Assembly: GCA_048569615.1 (NCBI GenBank)
Contig: JBLIRK010000024.1
Coordinates: 1 to 46,949, forward strand
Direction of reading: 5' to 3'
Length of the DNA: 46,949 nt
Source of the DNA: JAYEPK01 sp048569615
GTDB taxonomy: Archaea > Thermoplasmatota > Penumbrarchaeia > Penumbrarchaeales > Penumbrarchaeaceae
The notes under the pieces are model-generated. The model was not told where the DNA came from, did no database searches, and was given only the letters and a program-made list of their open reading frames with translations. Positions 25,268 through 34,805 of this stretch are shown here, one piece after another (position 1 is the first letter of the stretch; each line of letters begins with the position of its first letter). A program made the translations under genes and the position numbers.

Positions 25268-26557
25268 ATGGGAGCGACCGTTATAAGGTCAGATGCCTCG
25301 AACCCAGCCTCGGCTCTGCTCAAAAGGTCCGTCAATAGGCTCCCCGACCGGATCAAACCCGAAACCTCCCTTCTTCTCCAATCCTTCTGGATACTGCTTG
25401 TCTGCGGACTGATAGACCTATTCCCCGGGTATTTTCTCGGCCAGTACGAGAGGCTTCTCATCATGGTTCCGGGACTTTTGATGATCCTTCCGCCCACCGT
25501 GGGCCTGAGGGGCAACATATTCGGAGCTCTTGCGTCCAGGCTCAGCTCCAAGCTCCACCTCGGCACCATCGAGCCCCGTTTCCGCCAGAACAAGGAATTG
25601 AGGGTTCAGCTGATGACATCCGCTATCCAGCTTATGCTACTCTCAGTGGCGATACCTGCGGTCGGACTGGTTGTAGGACTGCTTTTCGGACTGGAGATGG
25701 CAGGGGCGCACGAGCTTCTGTTCATCTCCATCCTCGCAGGGGCCGTTTCAGGATTGCTGATGTTCGGAATTTCCTTCGGGATAACCTTCCTGACCTTCAG
25801 GAGGGGATGGGATCCCGATAATGTGTCCGCCCCCATTATCGCTTCCACCGGCGACATACTGACCATACCGATACTCTTCTTCTGCGCATGGCTTGTCATC
25901 CATCTGCCTTCGGCCCTCGTTTGGGTCCTGGGGATCGGTCTCATGCTCCTCATCATCTCCATCTCGCTTGCTGTCTCTATGAGGGGAGCCCTGACGCCAA
26001 AGGTGATACTGAGGCAGGCTTTCCCCATCGCGCTCATAGCTGTTGTGATATCGACATTTTCGGGACTTGTCCTGGGGGCTTCCTTCGATTCATTGCTCAA
26101 GGGGACCATCTTCCTGATAATGATACCCGCATTCAACGGCCAGGGGGGGTCCATGGGCTCGATCCTGGGCTCCAGGGTAACATCAGCGGCATATCTCGGA
26201 CTCCACAAGCTCACCCTCAAACCAAACCAGCTTGCCGTATCTTCCATGATCTCTCTATGGCTGATCTCGCTTGTCGTTTTCTCGGTCCTCGGAGCTGGGG
26301 GAGCCATTATCGGAGTGATGGCGGGAATGGGCCTCCCTCCGATCCTCCAGCTGGCGATGATAGTGATCATCGGATCAACATTGATCACGGTCCTGACGTC
26401 TGCAGCGGCATATTACACCGCCTATGCATCCTTTAAGACCGGACTTGATCCCGACAATGTCGTGATCCCGATGCTCACGGCGGGCATGGACGTCGTGGGT
26501 TCGGGGTCCCTCGTCATCGGTATCGCCCTGACGGGGATGCTGTTCGTTACGATATAG
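25268..26557 (+). CDS. MgtE/SLC41-type divalent cation transporter
   Basis: This 429-residue membrane protein is built from two homologous MgtE-type membrane domains (about 35-220 and 235-429). Each half has the signature DPDN followed by a proline and an acidic residue: DPDNVSAPIIASTGD in the first and DPDNVVIPMLTAGMD in the second. These acidic residues line the Mg2+ pathway in MgtE. It lacks the cytoplasmic N and CBS domains of bacterial MgtE, like eukaryotic SLC41 and many archaeal forms. Role: Mg2+ or another divalent cation transport. ATG at 25268 lacks a well-spaced Shine-Dalgarno. Confidence 0.85.
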   Translation: MGATVIRSDASNPASALLKRSVNRLPDRIKPETSLLLQSFWILLVCGLIDLFPGYFLGQYERLLIMVPGLLMILPPTVGLRGNIFGALASRLSSKLHLGTIEPRFRQNKELRVQLMTSAIQLMLLSVAIPAVGLVVGLLFGLEMAGAHELLFISILAGAVSGLLMFGISFGITFLTFRRGWDPDNVSAPIIASTGDILTIPILFFCAWLVIHLPSALVWVLGIGLMLLIISISLAVSMRGALTPKVILRQAFPIALIAVVISTFSGLVLGASFDSLLKGTIFLIMIPAFNGQGGSMGSILGSRVTSAAYLGLHKLTLKPNQLAVSSMISLWLISLVVFSVLGAGGAIIGVMAGMGLPPILQLAMIVIIGSTLITVLTSAAAYYTAYASFKTGLDPDNVVIPMLTAGMDVVGSGSLVIGIALTGMLFVTI

Positions 26558-26602
26558 GAAACCGTTATCTAATGGAGCTTCTTTCTCCCGCGTGGTGTTG
26601 TA

Positions 26603-27982
26603 TTGACCGACGACATGTACCAGGGTTACAGGGGCCCCGCTCTCGAGGTTCTGAAAAGGGAGAAGGTTGCCGTATGGGACAGGTTGGAGGTAGAAACCCC
26701 CGAGGGCAAGGTGGAAGGAATTCTGCTCCCGAGATCGGCGGGCGACGACCAGCATCTGGTACTCAAGATGATCACCGGCTACAACATCGGAATACGACAC
26801 GACCATGTCATCTCAATAGTCCAGAAGGGTCAGAAGAAGGCTCATTACAAGATACCGGAGAAGGATTTCCCCTTCGACGAGAACAAGCCCAATGTCGTCA
26901 TCCTCGGCACGGGGGGAACCATTGCCTCCAGGCTGGATTACAGAACGGGGGCGGTGATCCCGGCGTTCACCCCCGGGGAGCTCTTCGGAGCCGTTCCTGA
27001 GCTTGCCGACCTGGCGAACATAACAACAAGGAAACTTTTCGGCGTATTCTCCGAGAACATGGGGCCCCATCAATGGAAGGTCCTGGCAGAGAACATAAAG
27101 AAGGATATCGAAGGAGGGGCCAGAGGGATTGTGATCGGCCACGGGACCGACACGATGCACTATACGGCCGCCACCCTTTCGTTCATGGTGCAGAACACTC
27201 CCGTTCCTATTGCCTGTGTGGGAAGCCAGAGGTCCTCCGACAGGCCTTCCTCCGATGCTGCAAGGACCCTTATCGGATCGGTCACAACCGCAGCCTATTC
27301 GGATGTCGCCGAGGTGGTTGTCACCATGTTCGGAACGACCTCTGACAAGTTCATATACCTTCATCCGGGCACAAGGGTCAGGAAGATGCACTCCTCCTAC
27401 CGCAACACCTTCAAGACACTTGGCGATTACCCCATAGGGATGGTCCAGGACGGCAAGTTCACCTACTTCAAGGACGATTACAAGAGGAGACGGGATGATA
27501 CCGACGTTCAGATCTACCCCAAATTCGAGGACCGGATCGCGATCCTATACTACTACCCCAACATGCACCCGGACATCCTCGAGAACATGATAGACAGGGG
27601 TTACAAGGGCATAATCATCGCAGGCACGGGGCTGGGGCACGTCAACAAGCCGCTCTACGATCCGCTCCAGAGAGCACACGAGGAGGGAATACACCTCTTC
27701 ATGGCGGTGCAGACCCTCTACGGCTATACCCAGATGTTCGTATATGATACGGGCAGGGACATGATGGCCAGGGGGGTTGTACCTCTTGATAATATGCTCC
27801 CCGAAGTGGCATACTGCAAGCTGGGATGGGTTCTGGGGCAGGTACAGGACAGGGAGGCTGTTAGGAAGATGATGCTCACCCCCATCGCAAGGGAGATCAC
27901 CCCCCGGGAGCCGTACAACGGCTTTATCCAGGGGCAGGCGGGACTGGACCCTGTCGAAAGGTTCCTCAAGGAGTACTCCTGA
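26603..27982 (+). CDS. gatD: Glutamyl-tRNA(Gln) amidotransferase subunit D
   Basis: This 459-residue protein is the asparaginase-like subunit of archaeal GatDE. It releases ammonia from glutamine or asparagine so that GatE can convert Glu-tRNA(Gln) to Gln-tRNA(Gln). After an N-terminal beta-barrel domain (1-85) come the two asparaginase motifs, TGGTIAS (103-109) with the nucleophile threonine and HGTDT (180-184). MFGTTSDKF and GTGLGHV follow. The start is TTG at 26603. A TATA-like TTATCTA lies about 30 bases upstream, suggesting a near-leaderless message. GatE is not in the window, although in other archaea it is often close. Confidence 0.95.
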   Translation: MTDDMYQGYRGPALEVLKREKVAVWDRLEVETPEGKVEGILLPRSAGDDQHLVLKMITGYNIGIRHDHVISIVQKGQKKAHYKIPEKDFPFDENKPNVVILGTGGTIASRLDYRTGAVIPAFTPGELFGAVPELADLANITTRKLFGVFSENMGPHQWKVLAENIKKDIEGGARGIVIGHGTDTMHYTAATLSFMVQNTPVPIACVGSQRSSDRPSSDAARTLIGSVTTAAYSDVAEVVVTMFGTTSDKFIYLHPGTRVRKMHSSYRNTFKTLGDYPIGMVQDGKFTYFKDDYKRRRDDTDVQIYPKFEDRIAILYYYPNMHPDILENMIDRGYKGIIIAGTGLGHVNKPLYDPLQRAHEEGIHLFMAVQTLYGYTQMFVYDTGRDMMARGVVPLDNMLPEVAYCKLGWVLGQVQDREAVRKMMLTPIAREITPREPYNGFIQGQAGLDPVERFLKEYS

Positions 27983-28010
27983 AATCAAAGTGTGATGCCC
28001 GCCACAAATA

Positions 28011-28019
28011 CCTATATAA
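28011..28019 (+). promoter_or_regulatory. TATA box of the large surface-protein gene
   Basis: CCTATATAAG at 28011-28020 is a near-consensus archaeal TATA box. The predicted start near 28041 gives a leader of about 50 bases ending in an AGGGGT Shine-Dalgarno eight bases before ATG at 28091. Confidence 0.6.
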
Positions 28020-28090
28020 GTTAACAGTACAATGATGTGGCCGTCGGTCCTGCGTGTAGATGATCGTATAGCGTTCCAGGGGTAAAGTGA

Positions 28091-31000
28091 ATGAACCTCG
28101 CATCATGTAAATGTACGATACGGGTCCTTGCAGTTGTTTTCCTCCTTTTGATCTCCGGCTCATTCGTTTTCACGGACAGGGGAACCACGGGCCTGAAATA
28201 CCTCAAGGAGCAGTCGGCCCCGGGTTCAAGATACCCCTTGGTCAAGGATGTTGTTCCTATCGGAGACTTCAACAGGGACGGTTTCCAGGACATGGTCGTG
28301 ACCATGCCCACGGATACTTCCGGCGGAAGGGATGCGGGCAGGCTCTTGTATTTTAAGGGAAGCGACGAAGGATTCCCCGCCTTCTCCCCCGGCAATGCAG
28401 ACCTGATCATAAGGGGAGAGCCGGATTATCTCTTCGGACAGAGCGTCGCCGCCTGGGATTATTCAGGGGACGGCTGGCTTGACCTGGCAGTTGGGTGCCC
28501 CGGGGCCGACAACGGCTCGGGAAGGGTGCTTATCTTCGAATCCACCGACATCAACGCGGCCTCCTCGGGGGCGACGCTCTCCTGCGACAGGTCGGCCCTG
28601 AACGTCACAAGTCCCGACACATACTTCTTCGGCTCGCACCTTACGGTGGGCAGGATAACGGAGGACGAATTGTCGGACCTGATGGTCCTCTCCATGAGCA
28701 ACGGTATCTTATCACCAAAGGCCAAACTCTTCTCCGGCGGGGTTATCCCGGAATACGGCTACGAGATAGCCCTCGAGGATGACTCCGTCGCCAACAGGAC
28801 CGCAACCGCCTGTGTCGACCTTTTCGGCGAGGGCAGGGAAGCCTTCGTTTACTCATCTCCGGACAACGGCGAGATCAAGGTCATCCAGATCAACGTCACC
28901 TTCGACACGATCATGCTGCCGGGGGCCAACGAGACCGGCGTGGTCGATTTCCAGGGAAGCATACAGAGCACCGCTAACACATTCGGGTGGGGAGCGGGGG
29001 ACGACGGCTGGGACACATCCCTTACCCACATTTACGACGGCAGCACGGGATATGATTCCGTAAGGTACAACCAAGCCACCGGGAACGCCAGGGGGGACGA
29101 CAGGTCAGTAGGGACCGAGAACCAGCTCTTCATCGAGGTGGGCGGCGTACTGGGCACAAGCAACGGAAGGGACATGTCGGGTGCCTACGGGGTAAGCTTC
29201 ACTCTGACGTCCAACAACGTATCGGGGATCAATTCCGCCGTGCTCTCCTTCGATTTCGAGTGGGAGAACTGGGGTTTCGAAGCCAACGAGAGGTACTGGA
29301 TAAAGGCCAGGCTGACCGACTCCACCGGGGACGTCCACTGGCTGGGTCAGGAGTTCGACAGGGGGGCCCCGACGGACCCCGAGCCGGAGATATACTCCTC
29401 GCTGGGGCGGGGCAATCCGGGGCAGAACCTGGCGGGGATCGGAAAGTACAGCTCCGACGTGCTGGCTCTCATAGACGGGCCGGGCGAATATTATTTTGAC
29501 GTGGGGGGGAAGATCTCGGAATGGACCAACAACCAGGAGTTCGAGGGAGTGGGGATCGACAATGTGAAGTTCGTGCTAAGAACGCTTACCCATGATGTCA
29601 GGGAGATCAGGGGCGGGTCTCAGATCGGACTTGCACTTTCCAAAGCGGATGCCGATGATGACGGCAGCATGGACCTGGTTGTCTCCTCGCCCAACGACGG
29701 GAAGATAAGCATATTCAGGGGAGGGGAGCCTTACTGGTGGAACCTTGCAAGCATAAACCAGGGTATGGCAAACTATACGATCGAGGGATCGGCGGGGAAC
29801 GGATTCGGAGCGGCCCTGCTCAACGCTCCTCCAAATCCCTTCGTCCCCGGCAGCTCTCTGTTGATCTCAGAAACGCTGGTGACCAGGACCGGAAGCGGGA
29901 TCGGTGCAGTTCATCTTTTCGAGCTCCCCTTGAACGGCTCCCTGATGCCTCTTGCTTGGGCCAAGGAGACGAACTGGGCCCCGATAGATGTCCACGATTT
30001 CGGATGGGACATGGTGAATTCCGGCGACAACGACGAGAACGGCTATCCGGAGCTAATTATCTTCGGATGGAACCAGACAAATAACCTATTCGCCCTGCTT
30101 GCCGACAGATCACCGTCGCCCCCTCAGCTATGGATAGACAATCCCAGGAGGCACGATACGGTCTCGGGTCATGTCGAGATAAGGGCCAGGGTTTTCGATC
30201 CCGACGGAGACGCAGGTCCGGAGGACATCAGGTTCTTCCGCTCCATAGACAACCGTTCCTGGAACACGATAGGTAATGGTAGGCCGGACAGGATAGAGGG
30301 AGACACTGCGATCAAGGACTGGTACACCAACCTTGACGAGAACAGCGGATATTTCTTCAAGGTCGAGGTGGAGGACGACTTCGGACTGAGCGTCGTGAAG
30401 TACACCGACAGGGTGGATGTGCTCAACCATGAACCCCCCATCGTTGATCTGATCTACCCGGCAGACGGAACCGAGCTGAGGGCCGGCGAGGACATAACCG
30501 CAAGGATCATAATTTCATCGGACGAGGAACTGGAGCCCCCCGTGAGGTTCCTCTATTCAAGGAACAATCTCACTTGGTACGAGTACGCCAACAGGACCAA
30601 GGCCGTTGAAGGGAGCGACATCGATTACATAGCGAGGTTGAACACCGAGACAATGAAGGACGGACCCATCTGGTTCAAGATCAATGCCACGACGGTTTAC
30701 GGCCTGGGCTCCGAGGACAGGAACATCGGACCCTGCCATATAAACAACTACTACCCGCCCGATGCCGCCATTACGTTCCCCGCGCCAAATGCCACGCTGA
30801 CGGGCATGGTCAATATAACGGCGAACGTCAGCGACCCGGACGATGATATCAGGGAGCCCGTGGAGTTCAACGTAAAAACCCCCGATGTGGAGCTATTCGA
30901 TTTCGTGGGCAACATGACCAGGGGAGCAAACGGCACATACTATTATCTGTGGGACACCACAACACTTGAAAACGGCAGATACGACATAATGGTGAGGGTC

Positions 31001-32575
31001 ACCGATAAGACCTTCTTCAAGATGGAGGCAACCCTGAACAACACCATCAGGATTAAGAACTACTATACCCCGGAGGTCACCCTTTCGGGAGCGAGCGAAG
31101 GGGATACCATAAGCGGCGAGCTGACCCTGAAGGCTGTGATCTGGGACAGGGACCGCAATTACATCGAAAAAGGTATTATTTTCGAATACTCTCTCTCCGG
31201 AGAGGAGAACTGGACATCGCTCGGCAGGGGCTTGCTCATCGGCACCCAGGCAGAGTTCAGCTGGATCACTACCACAGTCCTCAACGGTGTCTATGATGTC
31301 AGGGTCCGGGTCACGGACGAGGACAATCTCACCGCAGTATCCAGGATCAACGGGATAACAGTGAGGAACCCGTACCATCCGAAGATATATCCCCGGCTCC
31401 CCTCCGGCGGACAGACCGTATCGGCGACCCTGAGATTGAGGTTCAACGTTTCCGATGACGGCCCGATACCACCTGGGAACGTCAAGATAGAGGTCTTCGC
31501 CTATGACCAATGGCGGGAGCTGACGGGACTTACAAGGGAGACTGCGGGAGGGTCCTTCGTACCTTGGTCCAACATATCCTTCTACGTTGACTGGGACACC
31601 ACCCAGAAAGGAGAGGACGGAAAACCATTATTCCCGGATTCCATCGGCTACGAGGTAAGGATAACCGTAACGGACGAGGAGGGTCTCAAGACCGTTTACG
31701 AATCTCCGTTCTCCTACACGGTCAAGAACAAGGATGACAGCCCGGATGACGACGATGGCGGGGGTGAGGCGCTGTTCCTTCCGGGGTGGGCCATAGCGGC
31801 GATACTGCTGGGAGCGATAATCCTGGTCGTGTGCATATTCCTTTTCTTCATATTCTGGAGCGGGAGGAAGAAGGAGAAGGATGCTGTCCATGTCAAGGTC
31901 AAGGACATAACCGCAAGGCCCAAGCCCAGGATCCATGAGGAGACGAAGATCGTCACCCCCATGGACGAGAAGGTGGAAGATGTTTACAAACCCCCGGGCT
32001 GGAAGGCGCCGCCCGCCGAAACGAGGCCTTCCGAGGCGCCGATGTTCGCGGTTGGTGCGGAGACGCCAGATCTCGGACTCGACCTTGGTCTCGGCATGGC
32101 GGAGGAGGAGGAAGAGGAGCTTGTTGACGTAAGGGATTCTCTCTTCGGCGAGAAACCGAAGAGGAAGCCTCCGGCGAAGAAGAAGGAGCCCTCTGCTGTC
32201 CCGTACGTCGAAGAGTCCATCGATGTGGAGCTTCCGGAAGGAGTGATGCCCACGGGGCCACCTGTATCAAGGGAGAAAGCGGAGAGCTGGGACGAGGTGG
32301 AGATCGAGGAGGAGGAGGAGGAAGAATGGGGTGGTGCTGAAGCCTGGGAAGAGGAAGAGGAGGAAGAATTCGAGGAGCTTGAGGAGGAGGATTGGGGAGA
32401 GATGGAAGATGAAGAGGAGGAGGGTTGGGAAGACCTCGAAGAAGAGGAGGAAGAGGAGGATTACTTCGTAGTGACCTGCAAGTGCGGGGAGGAGATCGAG
32501 ATCCCAGGCGATTTCAAGGGAAGCAAGTTCCTGTGTCCCACATGCGGCAGAAAGAGCCGTATCCCGGGCAGATAA
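28091..32575 (+). CDS. Giant surface protein: FG-GAP and Ig-like repeats, membrane span, acidic tail and zinc ribbon
   Basis: This 1494-residue protein has an N-terminal signal/anchor (about 8-30). FG-GAP/integrin-alpha-like blades follow (PIGDFNRDGFQDMVV, WDYSGDGWLDLAVG, ADADDDGSMDLVVSS), with a lectin- or LamG-like insert at about 280-500. At least five Ig/PKD-like modules occupy about 680-1210, each with recurring YDIMVRVTD- or YDVRVRVTD-type endings. A single membrane span is at about 1228-1253 (GWAIAAILLGAIILVVCIF). The cytoplasmic part is basic, then extremely Glu-rich (1400-1457), and ends with a compact zinc ribbon (CKC and CPTC, 1460-1490). FG-GAP repeats bind calcium and ligands. 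A zinc ribbon inside the cell is unusual for an adhesin-like protein. Downstream genes also have calcium-repeat ectodomains. Confidence 0.8.
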   Translation: MNLASCKCTIRVLAVVFLLLISGSFVFTDRGTTGLKYLKEQSAPGSRYPLVKDVVPIGDFNRDGFQDMVVTMPTDTSGGRDAGRLLYFKGSDEGFPAFSPGNADLIIRGEPDYLFGQSVAAWDYSGDGWLDLAVGCPGADNGSGRVLIFESTDINAASSGATLSCDRSALNVTSPDTYFFGSHLTVGRITEDELSDLMVLSMSNGILSPKAKLFSGGVIPEYGYEIALEDDSVANRTATACVDLFGEGREAFVYSSPDNGEIKVIQINVTFDTIMLPGANETGVVDFQGSIQSTANTFGWGAGDDGWDTSLTHIYDGSTGYDSVRYNQATGNARGDDRSVGTENQLFIEVGGVLGTSNGRDMSGAYGVSFTLTSNNVSGINSAVLSFDFEWENWGFEANERYWIKARLTDSTGDVHWLGQEFDRGAPTDPEPEIYSSLGRGNPGQNLAGIGKYSSDVLALIDGPGEYYFDVGGKISEWTNNQEFEGVGIDNVKFVLRTLTHDVREIRGGSQIGLALSKADADDDGSMDLVVSSPNDGKISIFRGGEPYWWNLASINQGMANYTIEGSAGNGFGAALLNAPPNPFVPGSSLLISETLVTRTGSGIGAVHLFELPLNGSLMPLAWAKETNWAPIDVHDFGWDMVNSGDNDENGYPELIIFGWNQTNNLFALLADRSPSPPQLWIDNPRRHDTVSGHVEIRARVFDPDGDAGPEDIRFFRSIDNRSWNTIGNGRPDRIEGDTAIKDWYTNLDENSGYFFKVEVEDDFGLSVVKYTDRVDVLNHEPPIVDLIYPADGTELRAGEDITARIIISSDEELEPPVRFLYSRNNLTWYEYANRTKAVEGSDIDYIARLNTETMKDGPIWFKINATTVYGLGSEDRNIGPCHINNYYPPDAAITFPAPNATLTGMVNITANVSDPDDDIREPVEFNVKTPDVELFDFVGNMTRGANGTYYYLWDTTTLENGRYDIMVRVTDKTFFKMEATLNNTIRIKNYYTPEVTLSGASEGDTISGELTLKAVIWDRDRNYIEKGIIFEYSLSGEENWTSLGRGLLIGTQAEFSWITTTVLNGVYDVRVRVTDEDNLTAVSRINGITVRNPYHPKIYPRLPSGGQTVSATLRLRFNVSDDGPIPPGNVKIEVFAYDQWRELTGLTRETAGGSFVPWSNISFYVDWDTTQKGEDGKPLFPDSIGYEVRITVTDEEGLKTVYESPFSYTVKNKDDSPDDDDGGGEALFLPGWAIAAILLGAIILVVCIFLFFIFWSGRKKEKDAVHVKVKDITARPKPRIHEETKIVTPMDEKVEDVYKPPGWKAPPAETRPSEAPMFAVGAETPDLGLDLGLGMAEEEEEELVDVRDSLFGEKPKRKPPAKKKEPSAVPYVEESIDVELPEGVMPTGPPVSREKAESWDEVEIEEEEEEEWGGAEAWEEEEEEEFEELEEEDWGEMEDEEEEGWEDLEEEEEEEDYFVVTCKCGEEIEIPGDFKGSKFLCPTCGRKSRIPGR

Positions 32576-32717
32576 GAAAAACAGACGCCGCATTCTGGCA
32601 GTTGCGGGCCCTACATGCATGATATTATTGTCAAACGGCTGTTCCAATGTTTGTTTTAATACTCCTTTCCATGGAAACCTCATGGAAGCGGCAGGGACCG
32701 CTAAGAGGTGTGTAACC

Positions 32718-33641
32718 ATGAAGAAAGGAAAAAGGAAAGGGCCCATGGTCGAGGTGCCGGCGGGAGCTGTCTATGCTCTCCTCGCCGCCATAAGCATCAT
32801 ATGCGTTACCATTCTGGCAGTTGCACTGGCCGATGACGACGGCACTACGAGGAAGATAAGGGAAGAACCCGAGGTGATCAAGACACCGCACCTCTTCATC
32901 GAGGAGGTGTTCTTCCGCTCGGACAACACGGACAGGATAACGGTGGAAGTGTACATCTACATCACAAACGACGGAACCAAGGAAGCGAACGGTGTGAATG
33001 TCCACGTATGGCCCGTTGTGGGAGAATCGAACATCGCCACCGACATGCAGGAGATGGACTTCGGCGTCATCGGGATCAATGAAACGGGGATGAAAATGGT
33101 CTCCATCGAGCTGAAGGCCGGCGAGACGCTATCGGTGGAGCTTCTGGTCTTCGAATCCAATATGATGATACTCAAGGGAAGGGCGGAGGTGTCGACATCC
33201 GGTCAGGGAGGAGCCGATTACAGGAATACGGACGTGAGAGGGACCGACGGAGACGGCGATTACGACGGAATGCCCGACGATTGGGAGCGCTACTACGGGC
33301 TGGACCCCAACGATCCCAACGATGCCGATTACGACAGGGACGGCGACGGGATCACCAATATCATGGAATACAGGCTCAACAGGGACCCGACCGTCTCCCC
33401 AACCTCGGATGACAACATTGCGGATGATGATGATGACGAGACGGTAGGATGGGGAGCGGCATCTGACAAAGATGGCACAACCGTCATTTTCGGGGCTGGT
33501 ATGTTCCTCCTCCTGATCATCGGTGTTATCATCGTCCTGATAATAGCCGCCGCAAGGGCCAGCAGGAAGAAGTACAGCAAAGATCCTCAGACGGAAGAGG
33601 GCAAATGGCCGCCAAAGGAAGGACGGGACCATCGGGATTAA
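32718..33641 (+). CDS. Membrane protein with thrombospondin type-3-like calcium-binding repeats
   Basis: This 307-residue protein has an N-terminal span (about 12-38), an extracellular beta-sandwich module (about 55-165, CARDB-like), and an aspartate-rich repeat region. Its calcium loops are DGDGDYDGMPDDWERYYG, DPNDPNDADYDRDGDG and ITNIMEYRLNRDP. A C-terminal span (about 262-287) and a short cytoplasmic tail follow. The DxDxDG pattern is that of thrombospondin type-3/dockerin-like Ca2+ loops. ATG at 32718 has GAGGTG seven bases upstream; a longer frame from 32619 is not used. The next gene starts 31 bases later and carries the same repeat type, suggesting one operon and partner proteins. Confidence 0.75.
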   Translation: MKKGKRKGPMVEVPAGAVYALLAAISIICVTILAVALADDDGTTRKIREEPEVIKTPHLFIEEVFFRSDNTDRITVEVYIYITNDGTKEANGVNVHVWPVVGESNIATDMQEMDFGVIGINETGMKMVSIELKAGETLSVELLVFESNMMILKGRAEVSTSGQGGADYRNTDVRGTDGDGDYDGMPDDWERYYGLDPNDPNDADYDRDGDGITNIMEYRLNRDPTVSPTSDDNIADDDDDETVGWGAASDKDGTTVIFGAGMFLLLIIGVIIVLIIAAARASRKKYSKDPQTEEGKWPPKEGRDHRD

Positions 33642-33672
33642 ATGTCAAAGAGGCCATGAAAGGAGAGAGGAG

Positions 33673-34752
33673 ATGGACATGAAGGACGAGGGGACAGGGA
33701 GCAGAAAAGCGCTGGCAGCAGCCTCTTCAGCGCTTGCTCTCTGCCTCCTCGTTAGCATCTTGTTTTCTATGTATGTCGAGGGACAGGAGGAGGCGGACAC
33801 CGACGGGGACGGGCTCCCGGACGACTGGGAGGTCCAGTACGGCTTCAACGAGACCGATCCCTCGGATGCCTCGGGGGACCCGGACTCGGACGCTCTGACA
33901 AATCTGGAAGAGTACAACATCGGGACGAACCCGAAGCTCAACGATACCGACTCCGACGGCATGGACGACGGGTGGGAGGTCCGTTTCGGGCTCGACCCCA
34001 AGGACCCTTCGGATGCAACAGGGGACATGGACCGCGACGGTCTCCCGAACCGGAGGGAATACGACATAGGAACGGACCCGACGGACTACTACGACCCCGG
34101 GAGCGAGCCGAGCGATGATGACGATGATATCTCACCGGATGATGATGCGGATGATGGGGCGGGAATGGGAAAAGATGCTGGCAATTTGGCTTGCGGCATC
34201 CTCTTCTTCATCATCGGCGTCGTCATAGTCATAGGAATAATTATCGGAATATATTCCAAGATACGCCGCGACAGGATCCTGGACCATGAGACAAGGCAGA
34301 GGATCGTGGACTATCTCCGCGAGAATCCGGGAGCCTACTACTCCCAGATAAGGAAGGACCTGGACCTCGCCCACGGCGTGCTCACTCATCACATCAACAT
34401 ACTGGAGCAGCAGGAGCTCCTGTTCTCCAGGCAGGACCGCTCATACAGGAGGTTCTTCCTCGACGGGATGTACAGGAAGGGTCCGATAGTCACGGGAAAC
34501 CAGAAGAAGGTGCTTGATGCTATAAGGAGGCATCCCGGCCTGTCCCAGTCGGAGATAGGGAGGAAGCTCGGCATGGGCAGGATGATAGTCAGTTACCACA
34601 TCAACGCCCTGGAGGACCTCGGTCTTGTGGAGAAATCGAAGAGAGGAAGGGAGAACCTCGTCTATCCTTTGAACGGTGAAGGTGAGGACAGAGGGATGAA
34701 GGAGGACATTTTTACGGAAAGCGCCCGTCCCCCGGCGGAGGTCGAGGCATGA
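33673..34752 (+). CDS. Transmembrane winged-helix transcription factor with extracellular calcium-repeat domain
   Basis: This 359-residue protein has a signal anchor (13-33) and an extracellular thrombospondin type-3-like region (41-150) with loops such as DTDGDGLPDDWEVQYG and DTDSDGMDDGWEVRFG. A second span follows (171-194). The cytoplasmic part has two winged helix-turn-helix domains. The first (about 205-265) includes YYSQIRKDLDLAHGVLTHHI. The second (about 275-335) includes LSQSEIGRKLGMGRMIVSYH and a wing ending RENLVYPL. Such a layout is a one-component sensor-regulator: the ectodomain would report Ca2+ or envelope state and the winged helices would bind DNA at the membrane. Strong homology of its ectodomain to the preceding gene supports a pair. 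ATG at 33673 is preceded by GAGAGG. Confidence 0.82.
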   Translation: MDMKDEGTGSRKALAAASSALALCLLVSILFSMYVEGQEEADTDGDGLPDDWEVQYGFNETDPSDASGDPDSDALTNLEEYNIGTNPKLNDTDSDGMDDGWEVRFGLDPKDPSDATGDMDRDGLPNRREYDIGTDPTDYYDPGSEPSDDDDDISPDDDADDGAGMGKDAGNLACGILFFIIGVVIVIGIIIGIYSKIRRDRILDHETRQRIVDYLRENPGAYYSQIRKDLDLAHGVLTHHINILEQQELLFSRQDRSYRRFFLDGMYRKGPIVTGNQKKVLDAIRRHPGLSQSEIGRKLGMGRMIVSYHINALEDLGLVEKSKRGRENLVYPLNGEGEDRGMKEDIFTESARPPAEVEA

Positions 34753-34805
34753 TGGCGGGTACTGATGTATTATTTTACATATCTTGAGAACTTTAACCAT
34801 TGAAC

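Noticed and set aside
32290..32460. Simple-sequence repeat or CRISPR-like array in the GAGGAGGA-rich stretch
   Set aside because: It encodes the acidic tail of the giant surface protein and the frame is maintained; there is no regular spacer pattern.
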